Source of the DNA: Gordius sp. MW1
Lineage: Eukaryota; Nematomorpha; Gordioida; Gordea; Gordiidae
Direction of reading: 5' to 3'
Length of the DNA: 64,000 bases
Assembly (NCBI GenBank): GCA_964036665.1
Contig: OZ038526.1
Coordinates: 3,906,001-3,970,000, forward strand
The translations under genes were made by a program, and so were the position numbers. The notes below the pieces were generated by a model that was not told the DNA's origin, did not search any database, and saw nothing but the letters and a program-made list of their open reading frames with translations. Positions 25,491-36,840 of the stretch are shown one piece after another (within the stretch, counting starts at the first letter, position 1; every line of letters begins with the position of its first letter).

Positions 25491-26460
25491 AAAATTGGCT
25501 ACCCTCGGACCTAAATTAACAGGGTATCATAGTTTATTGTTAAAAAAGCGATAGATTTTCTTAGGCCGGGAAGGCTGTACACTCCAAAGATTTTTGGTCT
25601 ACCCGTTATATATTTTCGCATTCTTAAATCGCAAAAATCTTAAAACCTCTTACAAAATTTTGACATTCACATTAATTATAAACACAAGTTTAAAATGATA
25701 TTATTTGTATGATAAATCCGCAAATACTACGAGTATTCTTCCAACACTACTATAAATTGGCAAAAAGGGCAATTTTGTTTCCCTTTAAACTTATATTTTG
25801 CTTATGCCTAGTTTAAATTGGGATTTACATAACCTCGAGCCTACAGGGGCTGCCTGAACCCAACTTTATGGATGAGAAAAGAATACAGTAAGTAAAGTCA
25901 ACTTAGATCATTTTGATTATTGCTATTTTCATTGAAAAATTTGTCCTTCATTTCTTAAAACTTTTGTTTGGACTTAATAAACAATTTTACCGTGCAGGGA
26001 AGTGTCATTAATTGAATGAGAAAATTTTTTTGTTAAGGGCTAAATAACTGTCCCAAGAAATTCACATAAAGGTTGCGAGAAATATTCATTCTAGCCATAC
26101 TTTAACAAATAAATCATTAAATTACTTTGTGAGCTCAATTTTTGTGTTTGATTGACTGAAAGAAATGTGAACATAATCTAATAAGATGTTTTATTTATGT
26201 GCTTATGAAATAGAAAAGTAAAACAAAAACGGTATAAAAATGAGTTTCTCGTATCAAATACATTATGCAGATTGTTTATAAAAGGCAATCTTGAGATTTG
26301 TGATCTTGGCCGTCTTTGGAAGGGTGCTTATTGAGCGATCATATAACAAAGCTATTAAAGTTCATCCCTGACTTCATTGTCCTGTTGAAGCAATATTGTT
26401 TAAAAACATAAATATATGTGGCAAATTATTATTAATATTTAGCGAATAAGTTTACAAATA
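25491..26460. other. Spacer 3' of DNAJC10, no gene seen
   Basis: AT-rich. It should include the DNAJC10 3' untranslated region on the minus strand. No other feature recognised. Confidence 0.45.
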
Positions 26461-29400
26461 TTAAACCATATTTTTTACTTCTTCTTTCAAATTAGCTAAT
26501 ATGGCCCTAATTTCGGGTTCCAAGGCATCCGCGGTCAAGCTATCTAAATCTTCGTACATTCCCTAACATCCAAAAAGTTCCCGTTAGATTTAAACTGCCC
26601 AAAATTTCATATTGATAATTTTTAAAAAAGCGTTGTAGTTACCATGCCGAGGTAGAGGCGAACCGTGGGGTAATGGGGAATTTTTTGATCTTGACAAAAT
26701 TGACGTTGGCCGGCGCAATCTATTTTTCCAAAGCTTAAAATGCCCCCCAGTTTCTAAGCAAAATCATGTTAAGAGATATTCTCAGGTAATCGTATAGGTA
26801 AAACGAAAAACAAGAAAGCATTTCTTTAAAACAACCCTCATCATCATACACACATATTTATCTTGTTACACCCATTTACAACACATAAGATATATTCTCA
26901 AGTAACCGTATAAGTCATGAGCGTAGCCAAGATTGGGGGGGGGGGAGGAAGGGGCGGCTGCCTTCCTTTAAATCCAAAAATCTGTTGAGATTAAATTATG
27001 GCAAAAACTTCCAAAATGATCTTTGTAACACAGAAAACGAAAAGCATTTATTTAAAACAACCCTCATCATACACAACAATCCTCATTCACATAAGATGAT
27101 AGAAAAAAATGATAGGCTATTTACAGTAATATTACACTGCCGTGTAAACCTCCACGTTTCACCCAAGGACAACTCGAAGGTGTCAATAAGGGAGCGCTTG
27201 AGTTAAATAAATCTTTGAAATGGTGAAGAATGTGAGCGCTTACTTGGTGGAGCTTGTCGAATTCGGGGGCAAAAAGGGTACAGTGTCCGCACCAGTTGGC
27301 GTAATAGTCGATGATCCAAGGTTTGCGAGAGTGCAGGACGCGGGATTGAATGGCTTTGGCATCCATGATCTCCACCTTGCTAGGCAAAAATTGCAGGGCC
27401 CACGTTTTGATGGAATTCAAGTCGCGCCACCAATGGTCGGGGTAGTCGCTATCAAAGCATAAAAGAGTTATTTTAATGCGAGAGTTGTCAACGTCTTCTT
27501 TCGCTCTTGCCTCTCGAGCATTTTATCATTGAGGGTACCATGCCCAAAGGTCAGAATAAAAGGTCATGAAGAAATAGGAAGTTAAACAAAAATTCAACAA
27601 ATCTATCACTCTTTTTTATGTAAAGTATGGATTTATGGAAGTGCTTGGTAAAGTTAATAAAACTTAGGGTTTTCACAATCCTTGATATTTTCTATCCATC
27701 CCGAATAAACCTAAAGCTTTTATATTCGCGAATAAAATTGAAAACCGTATTTTCAGAGATTTGCATTTAAGTTTTTAAACAAGCCAAATGAAGATTTGCA
27801 TTTATATTAGCGACTAACCTAATTTTGTCGGCAGCGACGTATGCTCGCATGCGGGGAAAGGTGCGGACCCCGATGCTCCGACAAAATTCTTTGTACTCGC
27901 CACAATCCATAGTTCCAACCTTGGCCCAATCGGTCACGGTCTAGTCTCAAACAAGTACATAATTTAAAATTACAAAATAACAAAATTTTATAATACTCGT
28001 ATATGACAGAGATCAAATAAATATTCACTCTGTCAAGCTGAAAAATAGTCAGTAAACCCCACCTTTAAATTGGATGCATATCCTGGTAGTGCAAATCTAA
28101 TTGGACTTAATTTGCTTTTATTATTTTCAACCCTGGATATTGGAAACAATATTTTGCAAGACGTTGAAGTTTTAGCTACTTTTAGTGATATGCATTTTCC
28201 TCATAGCGCTTCGGCGAATACCTCATCGTCAAACGAGTTAACTTATATCCGCTTACACAATCCTAGGTATGCCGTGAGACCATAATCAACAATTTACGTT
28301 TCCTCATATCCCAAATTATCAAAAATATACAAAAACAGCAAAACCCATACTCTCAGCCTTTTAACTAAAAATTCAAAAGCTTCAGGGTAAAGATCCACCT
28401 TGGAAAACTTCTTCCAAACCGGTTCCAGTTGATTGCAGGGACCGCACCATCGGGCCCCGAAATCGACGAACCAAACCGTTTTGCCGGACAGAGGGCCATC
28501 CAAGTTATCAAGGGCGAAAGATTCTGGAGTCAGAACCTGGACGGGGGATGGTTTGAGACCTTCCATCACGAAATCGACGATGCCTTCGACGTTTTGAAAG
28601 CCATCGGCCGTGAAGACGGGTGTGAGGGGGTAGGGGCTATCCGCTTTAACGCTATACCAATGCAACGAGGGGAACGACTTGATTTTGGCCACGTCCGTAC
28701 AAAATGTCCTACCGTAGAACATTGAAGTTTATAAAAATAGATATGTAAAAATCGGAATTTTGATATAGAGATTTAAAGAGAAAATACGTACTATAATTTA
28801 ATGCAGTTTGTATAAAGGGTTATATAAGAAAACTTAACAATGTGTTACTTTAAAGTAATCGTTTAACTTATTTTGATTAGATATTGCGCCTTATTTTTTA
28901 CAGCAAACATTAACATTTCGGGTATTTCCTTAGTATACCAACCGTTAGATAATAATAAAAAGTTAAAGATTATATTGAGTCCCAAAAGGTCGGGTTGCGA
29001 TAAACGCCTATACTAATTCAATAGCCGCGAGCTTCGCTAAGGTTTACTTGTGCTCCACGCAATCAACGGTCCCGAAATTGAGCGTGGTGCTTTGCGGGTC
29101 GTGACCAGCGTTGCTTATGTCGTCGCCGTTGAAAAAGGCGGTAGCCCTGCGTAGTTCCGGCAACAGCCTCATGCAAGGCGGGCACCAAGGCGCGAAGAAG
29201 TCAATGACCCAATAAGCCACGCCCTTAGATTCCAAGCTATTACTCTGGGTAGCTAAGGACCGCTGGAGCACCACAAGGTCGACCGGTTTAAGGCTCAAGG
29301 TTCGACTCGATAGGCTCTGCCGCACGAAATCAACGATATCGGGCAGGAGCAGGGTAACTTGTTCGTTCCTCACGTCCCACACAGGGCCGTGGTAGATTTC

Positions 29401-32400
29401 GTAGGCGGTCGAATTGAGGTGAGAACCTTCCCAGCGCCCATCCTTGAACAGGACGAAAGCCACTTTAGCCCCTGCCCCATTGTCGCCGTTGTGGGCGTGG
29501 TCGTGTTTGGTGGAAGGCGCTTTGCTGATGCCTAAGGCGCGTATAGGTAACGATCGAGTATATTATACATAAAATTAAAATTATTAAAACGAACAAAGGC
29601 ACAATTTTATACGGGGGCTTAGTTGTAAACTCGAAACTTCTAAACAGCTCGAAATGTAAATTATTAAAATTGCTGCATGACGATTTTATAGGACAATTTG
29701 GTCGGCAACACGTTATGAAACGACATTGAGTATTGTGAACAGTCGAATCGAGTTAGATTTATACATCTCCAAGCTATTAATTGCTATGCAATTTAGGGAT
29801 CGTTTTTTGGTGTCCGTCCGTCGTCCGTCGTCCGTTACCCTCCCTATCTATTTGCATTGGGTATATTAGGTTATCGCTTTTTTAAATTAATGGATGAGAA
29901 AGAGTTGCCCCACCCCTCATCTTTATCTCCCTCGCTGTGTTATTTTTTGAATTAATGCATAAGAGGTGCCCCACCCCTCATCTCTATCTCTCTCGGTGTG
30001 TTATATATAAGATTTGTTAAATTATCTATTATATAATAAACATAAATAAAAGTTGTTTACTTTTAATTGCTATGCAATTTAACTAGTTATATAATAAACA
30101 TAAATAAAAGTTGTTTACTTTTAATTGCTATGCAATTTAACTAGTTTTTGTTATATAATAAACATAGATAAAAGTTGTTTACTTTTAATGCTATGCAATT
30201 TAACTAGTTATATAATAAACATAAATAAAAGTTGTTTACTTTTTAATTGCTATGCAATTTAACTAGTTTTGGGGTTAGAATCCCGGAGTTTTTTTGACTC
30301 TTATGATTGTTCTTGTTACTATCATTGATAATAAGAATTTTTGGCCGTCCGCTGGCTACTGACCAATGAAAAAAATGACCATTGGCCAAAATGTGAATCG
30401 AAATTATTTTTTTCGTTTTTTTTTGACTATTATGATTGTTCCTGTTTCTACCATTGCTATTATGACTTTTTGGCCGTCCGCTGGCTGCTGACCAATGTTA
30501 TATAATAAACATAAATAAAAGTTGTTTACTTTTAATTGCTATGCAATTTAACTAGTTTTTGGGTTAGAATCCCGGAGTTTTTTTTGACTCTTATGATTGT
30601 TCTTGTTACTATCATTGATAATAAGACTTTTTGGCCGTCCGTTGGCTGCTGACCAATGAAAAAAATGACCATTGGCCAAAATGTGAATCCGAGTTTATTT
30701 TTTCGTGTTTTTTTGACTATTATGATTGTTCCTGTTACTACCATTGCTATTATGACTTTTTGGCCGTCCGCTGGCTCCTGACCTATTGAAAAAATGACCA
30801 TTGGCCAAAATGTGAATCGAAATTATTTTTTTCGTTTTTTTTTGACTATTGTTCCTGTTCCTACCATTGCTATTATGACTTTTTGGCCGTCCGCTGGCTG
30901 CTGACCAATGGAATAAAATGACCATTGGCCAAAATGTGATTCGAAAACTTTTTTTTCGTTTTTTTTTGACTATTATGAATTTATATCCACTTTTACCGTG
31001 TCCTGGCTGCTGACCAATGGAAAAAAATGACCATTGGCCAAAATGTGATTCGAAAATTTTTTTTTCGTTTTTTTTACTCTTATGAATTTATATCCACTTT
31101 ACCGTGTGCTGGCTGCTGACCAATGGAAAAAAATGACCATTGGCCAAAGTCAGCATCAAAATTTTTTTTTCCGTTTTTTTGACTATCATTGACTTATAGA
31201 GTATCTGTTGGTACTGACCAATAGAGAAAAAGTGACCATTGGCCAAATTTTTGATTTTTTTAATTAAAAATTGTTCAAATTCAACAAAAAATTTCTCCCA
31301 ACAATTCTGCAATTAACATTCTGTTGTTTTATAATATAATGTTTGTTAGACCCATAATCACTAAAGGCCATAAAAACTAATGTAATACGCAACTAGATGC
31401 AAACACTAAATCTAACCCTAACCCTTGCCTATATTACATTTTGCCTTTATTACATTTTGCCTATAATGGAAAATTTGTATAAATAATTAATTAATCATTA
31501 GGCATTTAATACCCCCCTATAGGCATTCTCGCCCCTTCCCACCTTTCTCGCCCATAAATTGCATAGCAAATATGATACATTTATACGAAGTACAGATGAG
31601 TCGTCCCCCCTTCCCTTCCCCTCTTCCCTTCCCTTCTCCCCCTTCCCACGAGGGCCGAAGGCCCGAGTTTTTTAATTAAGTTGACTTTCTTTCTAGGGAC
31701 GATTAATAGAATGAATGATATATTTAAAAATTGAACATTCACAATTTAAACGACTAAAGATATAATTGCCTGTTTCTCAAATAACGTTATAGTTAATTCA
31801 CTTTCAATCACAACATGTGTAAAGATCAATAACCCGGTCAGCCGAGGGGATCCACGCAGTCTCCACTTTTAATTGTCCTTCTCCGAGAGACTTATAAAAA
31901 CCCACCCAAGTAAAATTACGGTAGCATACTAGACTATAATATTCACGCGTCCTGTCTTTGGTGCTATTTATCTAAACAAACCAATGCATGACCCATTCCC
32001 CGCTTTAACCATTAACTATTTCATATTCTTAACCTAGATGTGACCAATATTTTATCCAATTTTCCGTTTCAAAGTCTGTCATATTGTAGTCACCCGTTCC
32101 GGACTTGAGTGAATGTAAGGCATTTCAATTAAGAATTAACTAGGACACAATGAAAAGGTTATAAAAAGTTTTGAAAGCCTAGGTGTGTTAGCAAGTTGGT
32201 GTTGAAATTATTTTGTTTGTAACATAAGCTGAAAGTTGCCCACACCACAAGACATTTGATTAGCCCCAATTTAAAAGATCCCTATTATCGAGGCAAAATT
32301 TAATCATGTAAGGTGCTGAAGTTTTAAATAATTTATAGCTCCATGATTGTATAAGAACCCTGCATATTACGAGGCGGAAATCAAATTTTAGACGGTTGAT

Positions 32401-34917
32401 GTACCGTAAACTTCAAATTTTATTTTTGAAAAATATTAAGTTGATAATGTCCTGCACCTAAAAATATAAGTAAATTTAATTCTCGTATAAATATTTGGGC
32501 ATTATTGCAAGGCCTAAAATACCGCGAGCAATTAAACAATGGGGTTTTTAAAAAATATTTAATTTTCAATTCTCTTATAACACAATAACCCTCCCAATAA
32601 CTTCACCTCGCCTAAAAACTACAATCCTTCATTAACCAACCAAAGACCTATTAGCCACATAGCCCCGCCTACCTAACGTATCCGCACAATAACGGGTGTG
32701 TTGAGCGTTGAAGTAACAATTGAAATAGGAGATTCCTTGGAGGCCGAGGCTTGACAACGGCGAACTGAGCCGTTTGATTTGGGACAATTGTCGTACGGTT
32801 CCTTCATCCAGACTCGGTTCCGACCCGTGAGACAGCTGTTCCGACAGCGCCGGGTCCAGCAAAAGCACCACCAAGTGAGGCGCGCCACTTTCTACGGGCC
32901 CAGCTGCAAAGTTAGCTGTTTCGAACGCGTACCCGGCGAAAAGTCGTTCCATTTCGGGTAGGCCCGCGAGCGGAAAATCGGGAATTTGATGCCAAAGAGC
33001 TTCGCTCACGGCTAGCATGGTGTCGGCGCCGAGTGTGACCGTGTCGGGTTGTGAGAACTCCGTCGGTTGAGTGGGTAGAGTGGTGAGCGTTGAGAATACG
33101 TCGATCGGTTTGGCAACCTCTTCTGAATCGATGCCATCCTTTCCCGAAACGTAGCTCAAGCCTCGTGGATAGTAAATCATTTTGAGACCGTGCGTGAGGC
33201 AAAGGCCGTGGTCGCCCGCTCGGCACCTGTGAGCGGCGCCAAAATTAACGCGTTTAATTCGATTTCATTTTGAGTAAAGACTACACGGTCTTCCTACATT
33301 TATCGTTGCATAAAGTCTGGCTCTTATGACCGAGTCGATGGAATACTTTAACTACTAAAGTTGCTAGTCTACTAAAACTTGGAATAAGAACTGAAAACCT
33401 TCCGTGAACGCAAACAATGAATGCAAATCATAGTTTCTGTCGCTTTAGCCGATCACCAGCCCCTCACCCCCCCCCCCCTTACCTGTAGAGTAGAACGTCG
33501 ACGACGCGGAAAAATTGTCGAGACAGCCGGCGCAGACTGATGTCCGAAGGGCACACCACGTCGTCTTGGGGCAGGTCGTCGTGACAAAAAACCACCAACC
33601 AAGGCCGTCGCGAGGCCAGCGAGGTTTGCAACGCGTCGAAGGTGTAATAACTTTCGCCCCGTGATTCGCGTTGCAAATATTCGATCAGGTGGCTAAGCAG
33701 ACTTCGATCCTGATCGTGATCCTTCTCGACCTTGGCCGGTGAGTGATGCAGGAGCACGTAGTGACGGGGCACGCGAGACAAGGCGAAAGCCGTCAGCTCG
33801 TCCGCGTCCCACTTATTATCCGCCGGCGACGGGTAGCTCAAGTCGTAAGGGAATAGCTTGAGGGTCGGGTAGGCGGCCAGACGTTGCGTGGCGCACAAGC
33901 CCCATTCCTCTAAGCAATTAACGGCGCCCACGTTAATAACGCCTCGTAACACTTCGGCCACTCGCTTCCAATGCGGCGCCAGGTCGTGGCAATGCGAGCA
34001 GTGCGCGGAGTAAAAGTCGACGAACCAAACGGGCTCGAAGGGACCGACCGTGGCTCGGGCTAGGTTGCGTTCGAAGTCGGCTTGGCTCAAGGTGACGACC
34101 CAAGGGTCGTCATCGTACAGGCCAAAACTTTGCTGATAAAAGGTCCAGGATTCGTAGGAACTTCCTCCGGGGGAGTGTTGTTGTTGTTCGCCCGATTTTT
34201 CGTGCTCTTCCAAGCCATTATGCCCGAGCCGATCGTAAATATCGCGTCGGGCGTCGTCTATGAGGACCGAGTAAGCGCGATTAATTCGCACGAAGACGTC
34301 GTGAGCTCCGGGATTTTCCTATACAATAATGCGACAACTAACGATTACGGCTCGGCGAATCCTTGGGGGTGTTAGGAGAGAGAACTAGGATTTAACTTAA
34401 GAACGTAGCGTGGGAGAGTAAAAAAATGTAAGTGCCATAATCTATTATATCGGGATATTTGTGATAAATAATTTCCAGCCCAAATGGGTTTTACTTAAAA
34501 CTATTTTTAACATGATAATAAACATACATGTGGCAAAGTTTTGAATCAAGGGCGGAAATAAAGAATGTTTTCGCTGCAAATAAAATAACGAATGCATTAA
34601 TATCCATACACGCGCTATAAAGTGTTAAAAAGAATCGACGCTTACATAGAATTACCAAAATCTTAAAGCAACGATAAAGACAATTAACTAGTGGTCACCT
34701 TATTCTTGTCGGGATGTTTTTCCAGGGCAATTTTTTTGAAAGCCTTCCTGATGTCTTTTTTAGTGGCACTTCTGGACACGTTGAGCATGTCGTAAAAGTC
34801 AACTTGGATTTCGGCGTCGCCATTCGCTTCCGCTCCGACAAACAGGTCAAATGTGGCGAGGAGGACCAAAATGAACGAGGAAATCAAGACGCAGCGCCAC
34901 AGCTTAATATTTGTCAT
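26461..34917 (-). CDS. DNAJC10: DnaJ homolog subfamily C member 10 (ERdj5), ER disulfide reductase
   Basis: Nine exons join in phase: 34917-34699, 34318-33483, 33226-32673, 29531-29048, 28708-28399, 27940-27819, 27448-27244, 26753-26643 and 26562-26461, giving 980 residues (the human protein has 793). A signal peptide precedes a J domain with HPD at 68-70. Thioredoxin-like domains follow with active sites CSHC (180-183), CPPC (653-656), CGPC (786-789) and CGHC (895-898). Exon 3 covers the two inactive thioredoxin-like domains, with no CxxC. The protein reduces disulfides of misfolded ER clients with BiP for ER-associated degradation. The start at 34917 was chosen because it begins the hydrophobic leader; an upstream in-frame ATG at 34983 adds 22 residues. 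The C-terminus ends EEVKNMV, with no KDEL-type retention signal. Exons 2-4 are unusually GC-rich. Intron 3 (3.1 kb) holds a minisatellite element. Confidence 0.95.
26918..27020. repeat. CGTAGC-type MITE fragment in a DNAJC10 intron
   Basis: ATGAGCGTAGCCAAG, a G run and GGGGCGGCTGCC, then a degenerate tail, match the left part of the element at 50761-50935. The inverse terminus is absent. A second copy of the surrounding CAACCCTCATCAT... stretch lies on each side (about 26820-26850 and 27057-27085). Confidence 0.55.
29776..31672 (-). mobile_element. Minisatellite-bearing HINE/pearl-like element, copy 2, in DNAJC10 intron 3
   Basis: On the plus strand it starts TTAATTGCTATGCAATTTA, then (GTCC)n, and ends at the hairpin GAGGGCCGAAGGCCCGAG (31649-31667). 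The inverse subterminal repeat is at 31549-31570. The interior has four 58-bp units (30028-30265) plus a fifth at 30499-30556, then about nine minisatellite units (30290-31290). It lies wholly in the 3.1 kb intron between DNAJC10 exons 3 and 4, so the gene stays readable. Confidence 0.7.
30028..30265 (-). repeat. Tandem 58-bp units, each ending in a hairpin plus CTAG
   Basis: Four near-identical units run TTATATAATAAACATAAATA to the end phrase AATTGCTATGCAATTTAACTAG, given here in pieces: the stem AATTGC/GCAATT, then TTAA and CTAG followed by T. This is the layout of a Helitron 3' terminus, repeated in tandem. The same array is at 61168-61405, and a single unit (inverse) is at about 58850-58907. 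Confidence 0.7.
31673..32672. other. Rest of DNAJC10 intron 3, no feature seen
   Basis: AT-rich intron sequence with no recognised element. Confidence 0.5.
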
Positions 34918-36840
34918 AATTCCTTTATTTGTTAAGTTGCTTTCTATTAAGGCTACGCTTGCCTGTACCGAATGACACGACAAATGAACGTTCTAGAAAA
35001 GATACAACGTTATTTAGCAGCGTATAATTTATATTTTCGATTTGATAGAACCCTGGAAAGGTTTTATATAATTTTGGTGTTGCTCTTAGGGCATCATATG
35101 ACACAAATGGCAAATATAACGCCACGTTTATAAAATATTTACATCCGTACAAGATGTGTACTAAAAATAATTGTAAACTATTTTCTAATAGGTTTGGACC
35201 TTTCACAATGTCAGGAAAAATAAAAAGCGAGCATATGATATAACAAGTACCAGAGGCTAAAGGTATGTTTGTGCAGGCCTCCTTCCCCTATCCCCACAAA
35301 ACTAGGTCATGAGATAGAATACCAAGCCCAGTACATAAAAAAACTTTGATACAAGTTTGATTTTATCATGCAAATAAATCATAACAAGAAAATAAAAAAT
35401 TGAATCAAAAATGCACATAGCAAATATTGAAATTAGATAACGTAAAATTTAACTAAAATTTAAGGATGTGCATGCTAAGTGATATTTTTGTGACAAATTT
35501 TAAATATACTAATAAATATTTTTTATGGGTGTAAGGCCACAATTTGCCCTCTAAAAAAGTTGGAATATATCTAAAAGATAAGTTATTTAATAGAAATAAC
35601 TTAAAGTATTAATAAAAAGATATATTTACCTAAAAATTGTTAGATTAAGGCTGTTGTAATATTAATTAACCTGGCACTTTAACAAAAAAGTATAGGACAA
35701 CTTACAGGGCTTTGGACACACAAAATAAAATAGCATACAAAATGCCTGTTTAAAATTATTAATGGGCCACCAAAGGTCCAAAATGCTATCAAATGTAAAA
35801 TCTAATTATTGACAACCTCTCTTATAATAAAAAACAAGTAAACTTTAAGCCAAAAGCGAACGGAAATTATAATAAAAAGGTATTATAAAAGATGTTAAAT
35901 AGCATAAAAATAGTTATAATTTTATAAATATTTATACTAGCGCATAATGCAATAAGCATTTGGATTATGTTAAGCAAATGAAAAATTTTAATTTTCATGG
36001 AGATAATCAATATTTTTAAAAAACTATCGATTTTAATAATTATATGCTTATAGTTTTTTCAAATAGTTATATTACCTATAGAACCCCAAATTTAACGTGC
36101 GGTATAGACTTAAATATTGTCAGCTGGTGATCTATATTCCAGCTTAAGGTCGTCTCGATACTATTTTTTAAGCTGTTAAATTTTAACTGGTCCGTATAGT
36201 TTAATAAATTTTGACGATTTAAGGACCGCACGTGCAAATCCATTGAAATCATTTGTTATCTATCGCATGCAAATTTTTTTAAACCTAAGCAGATAAGGTT
36301 TCCATTAATTATTTAATTAATTAACTCTTTAATCTGCCCCTGTAATTCTGCAAAATGTAGTATCAATTTATGGAATGTAAATCAGTGGCTTAGAAAGGGT
36401 TGACGAGAGGGGTGTTAACATTATGTCTAAATATTATGAACAACTAGGCAGGATATTTTTATTTCAGATTTTTTTGTAATATCCACTATATAGCAACTTT
36501 TTATAAAACTCCAGGTATTCACGCATAATATTAGGAGGGGGAACTCTTTATTGAAGGTAAATAATAAAGTGAGGAAAAAGAAAAGAGTTCGTAAGTAATA
36601 AAAAAGTGTTAAACTTCTTTATATAATCGCAAGCTAATCGAAATAATACATTAAGTCAACTAACATTTTGTGGTGAATCCGCGAGCTATATGTGATAGGT
36701 GAATTAACGTCGGGTCGCGAGTTATATAAGGTAATATAAATGAGTCAATTAAGGAAGTAATATGCCGCGAGCAATTAATTAAATATTATTGGTTACTGCA
36801 CATAGCATATAATTCAAATTAGTTGGAGATAATCTTAATC
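34918..36840. other. Upstream of DNAJC10, no gene seen
   Basis: AT-rich. It should contain the DNAJC10 promoter. I see no heat-shock-like or ER-stress element that I would name. An open stretch at 34925-35206 (-) is not recognised. Confidence 0.45.

Noticed and set aside
34918..34983. Upstream ATG of DNAJC10 adding 22 residues
   Set aside because: It would place a polar stretch before the hydrophobic leader. The ATG at 34917 gives a normal signal peptide.
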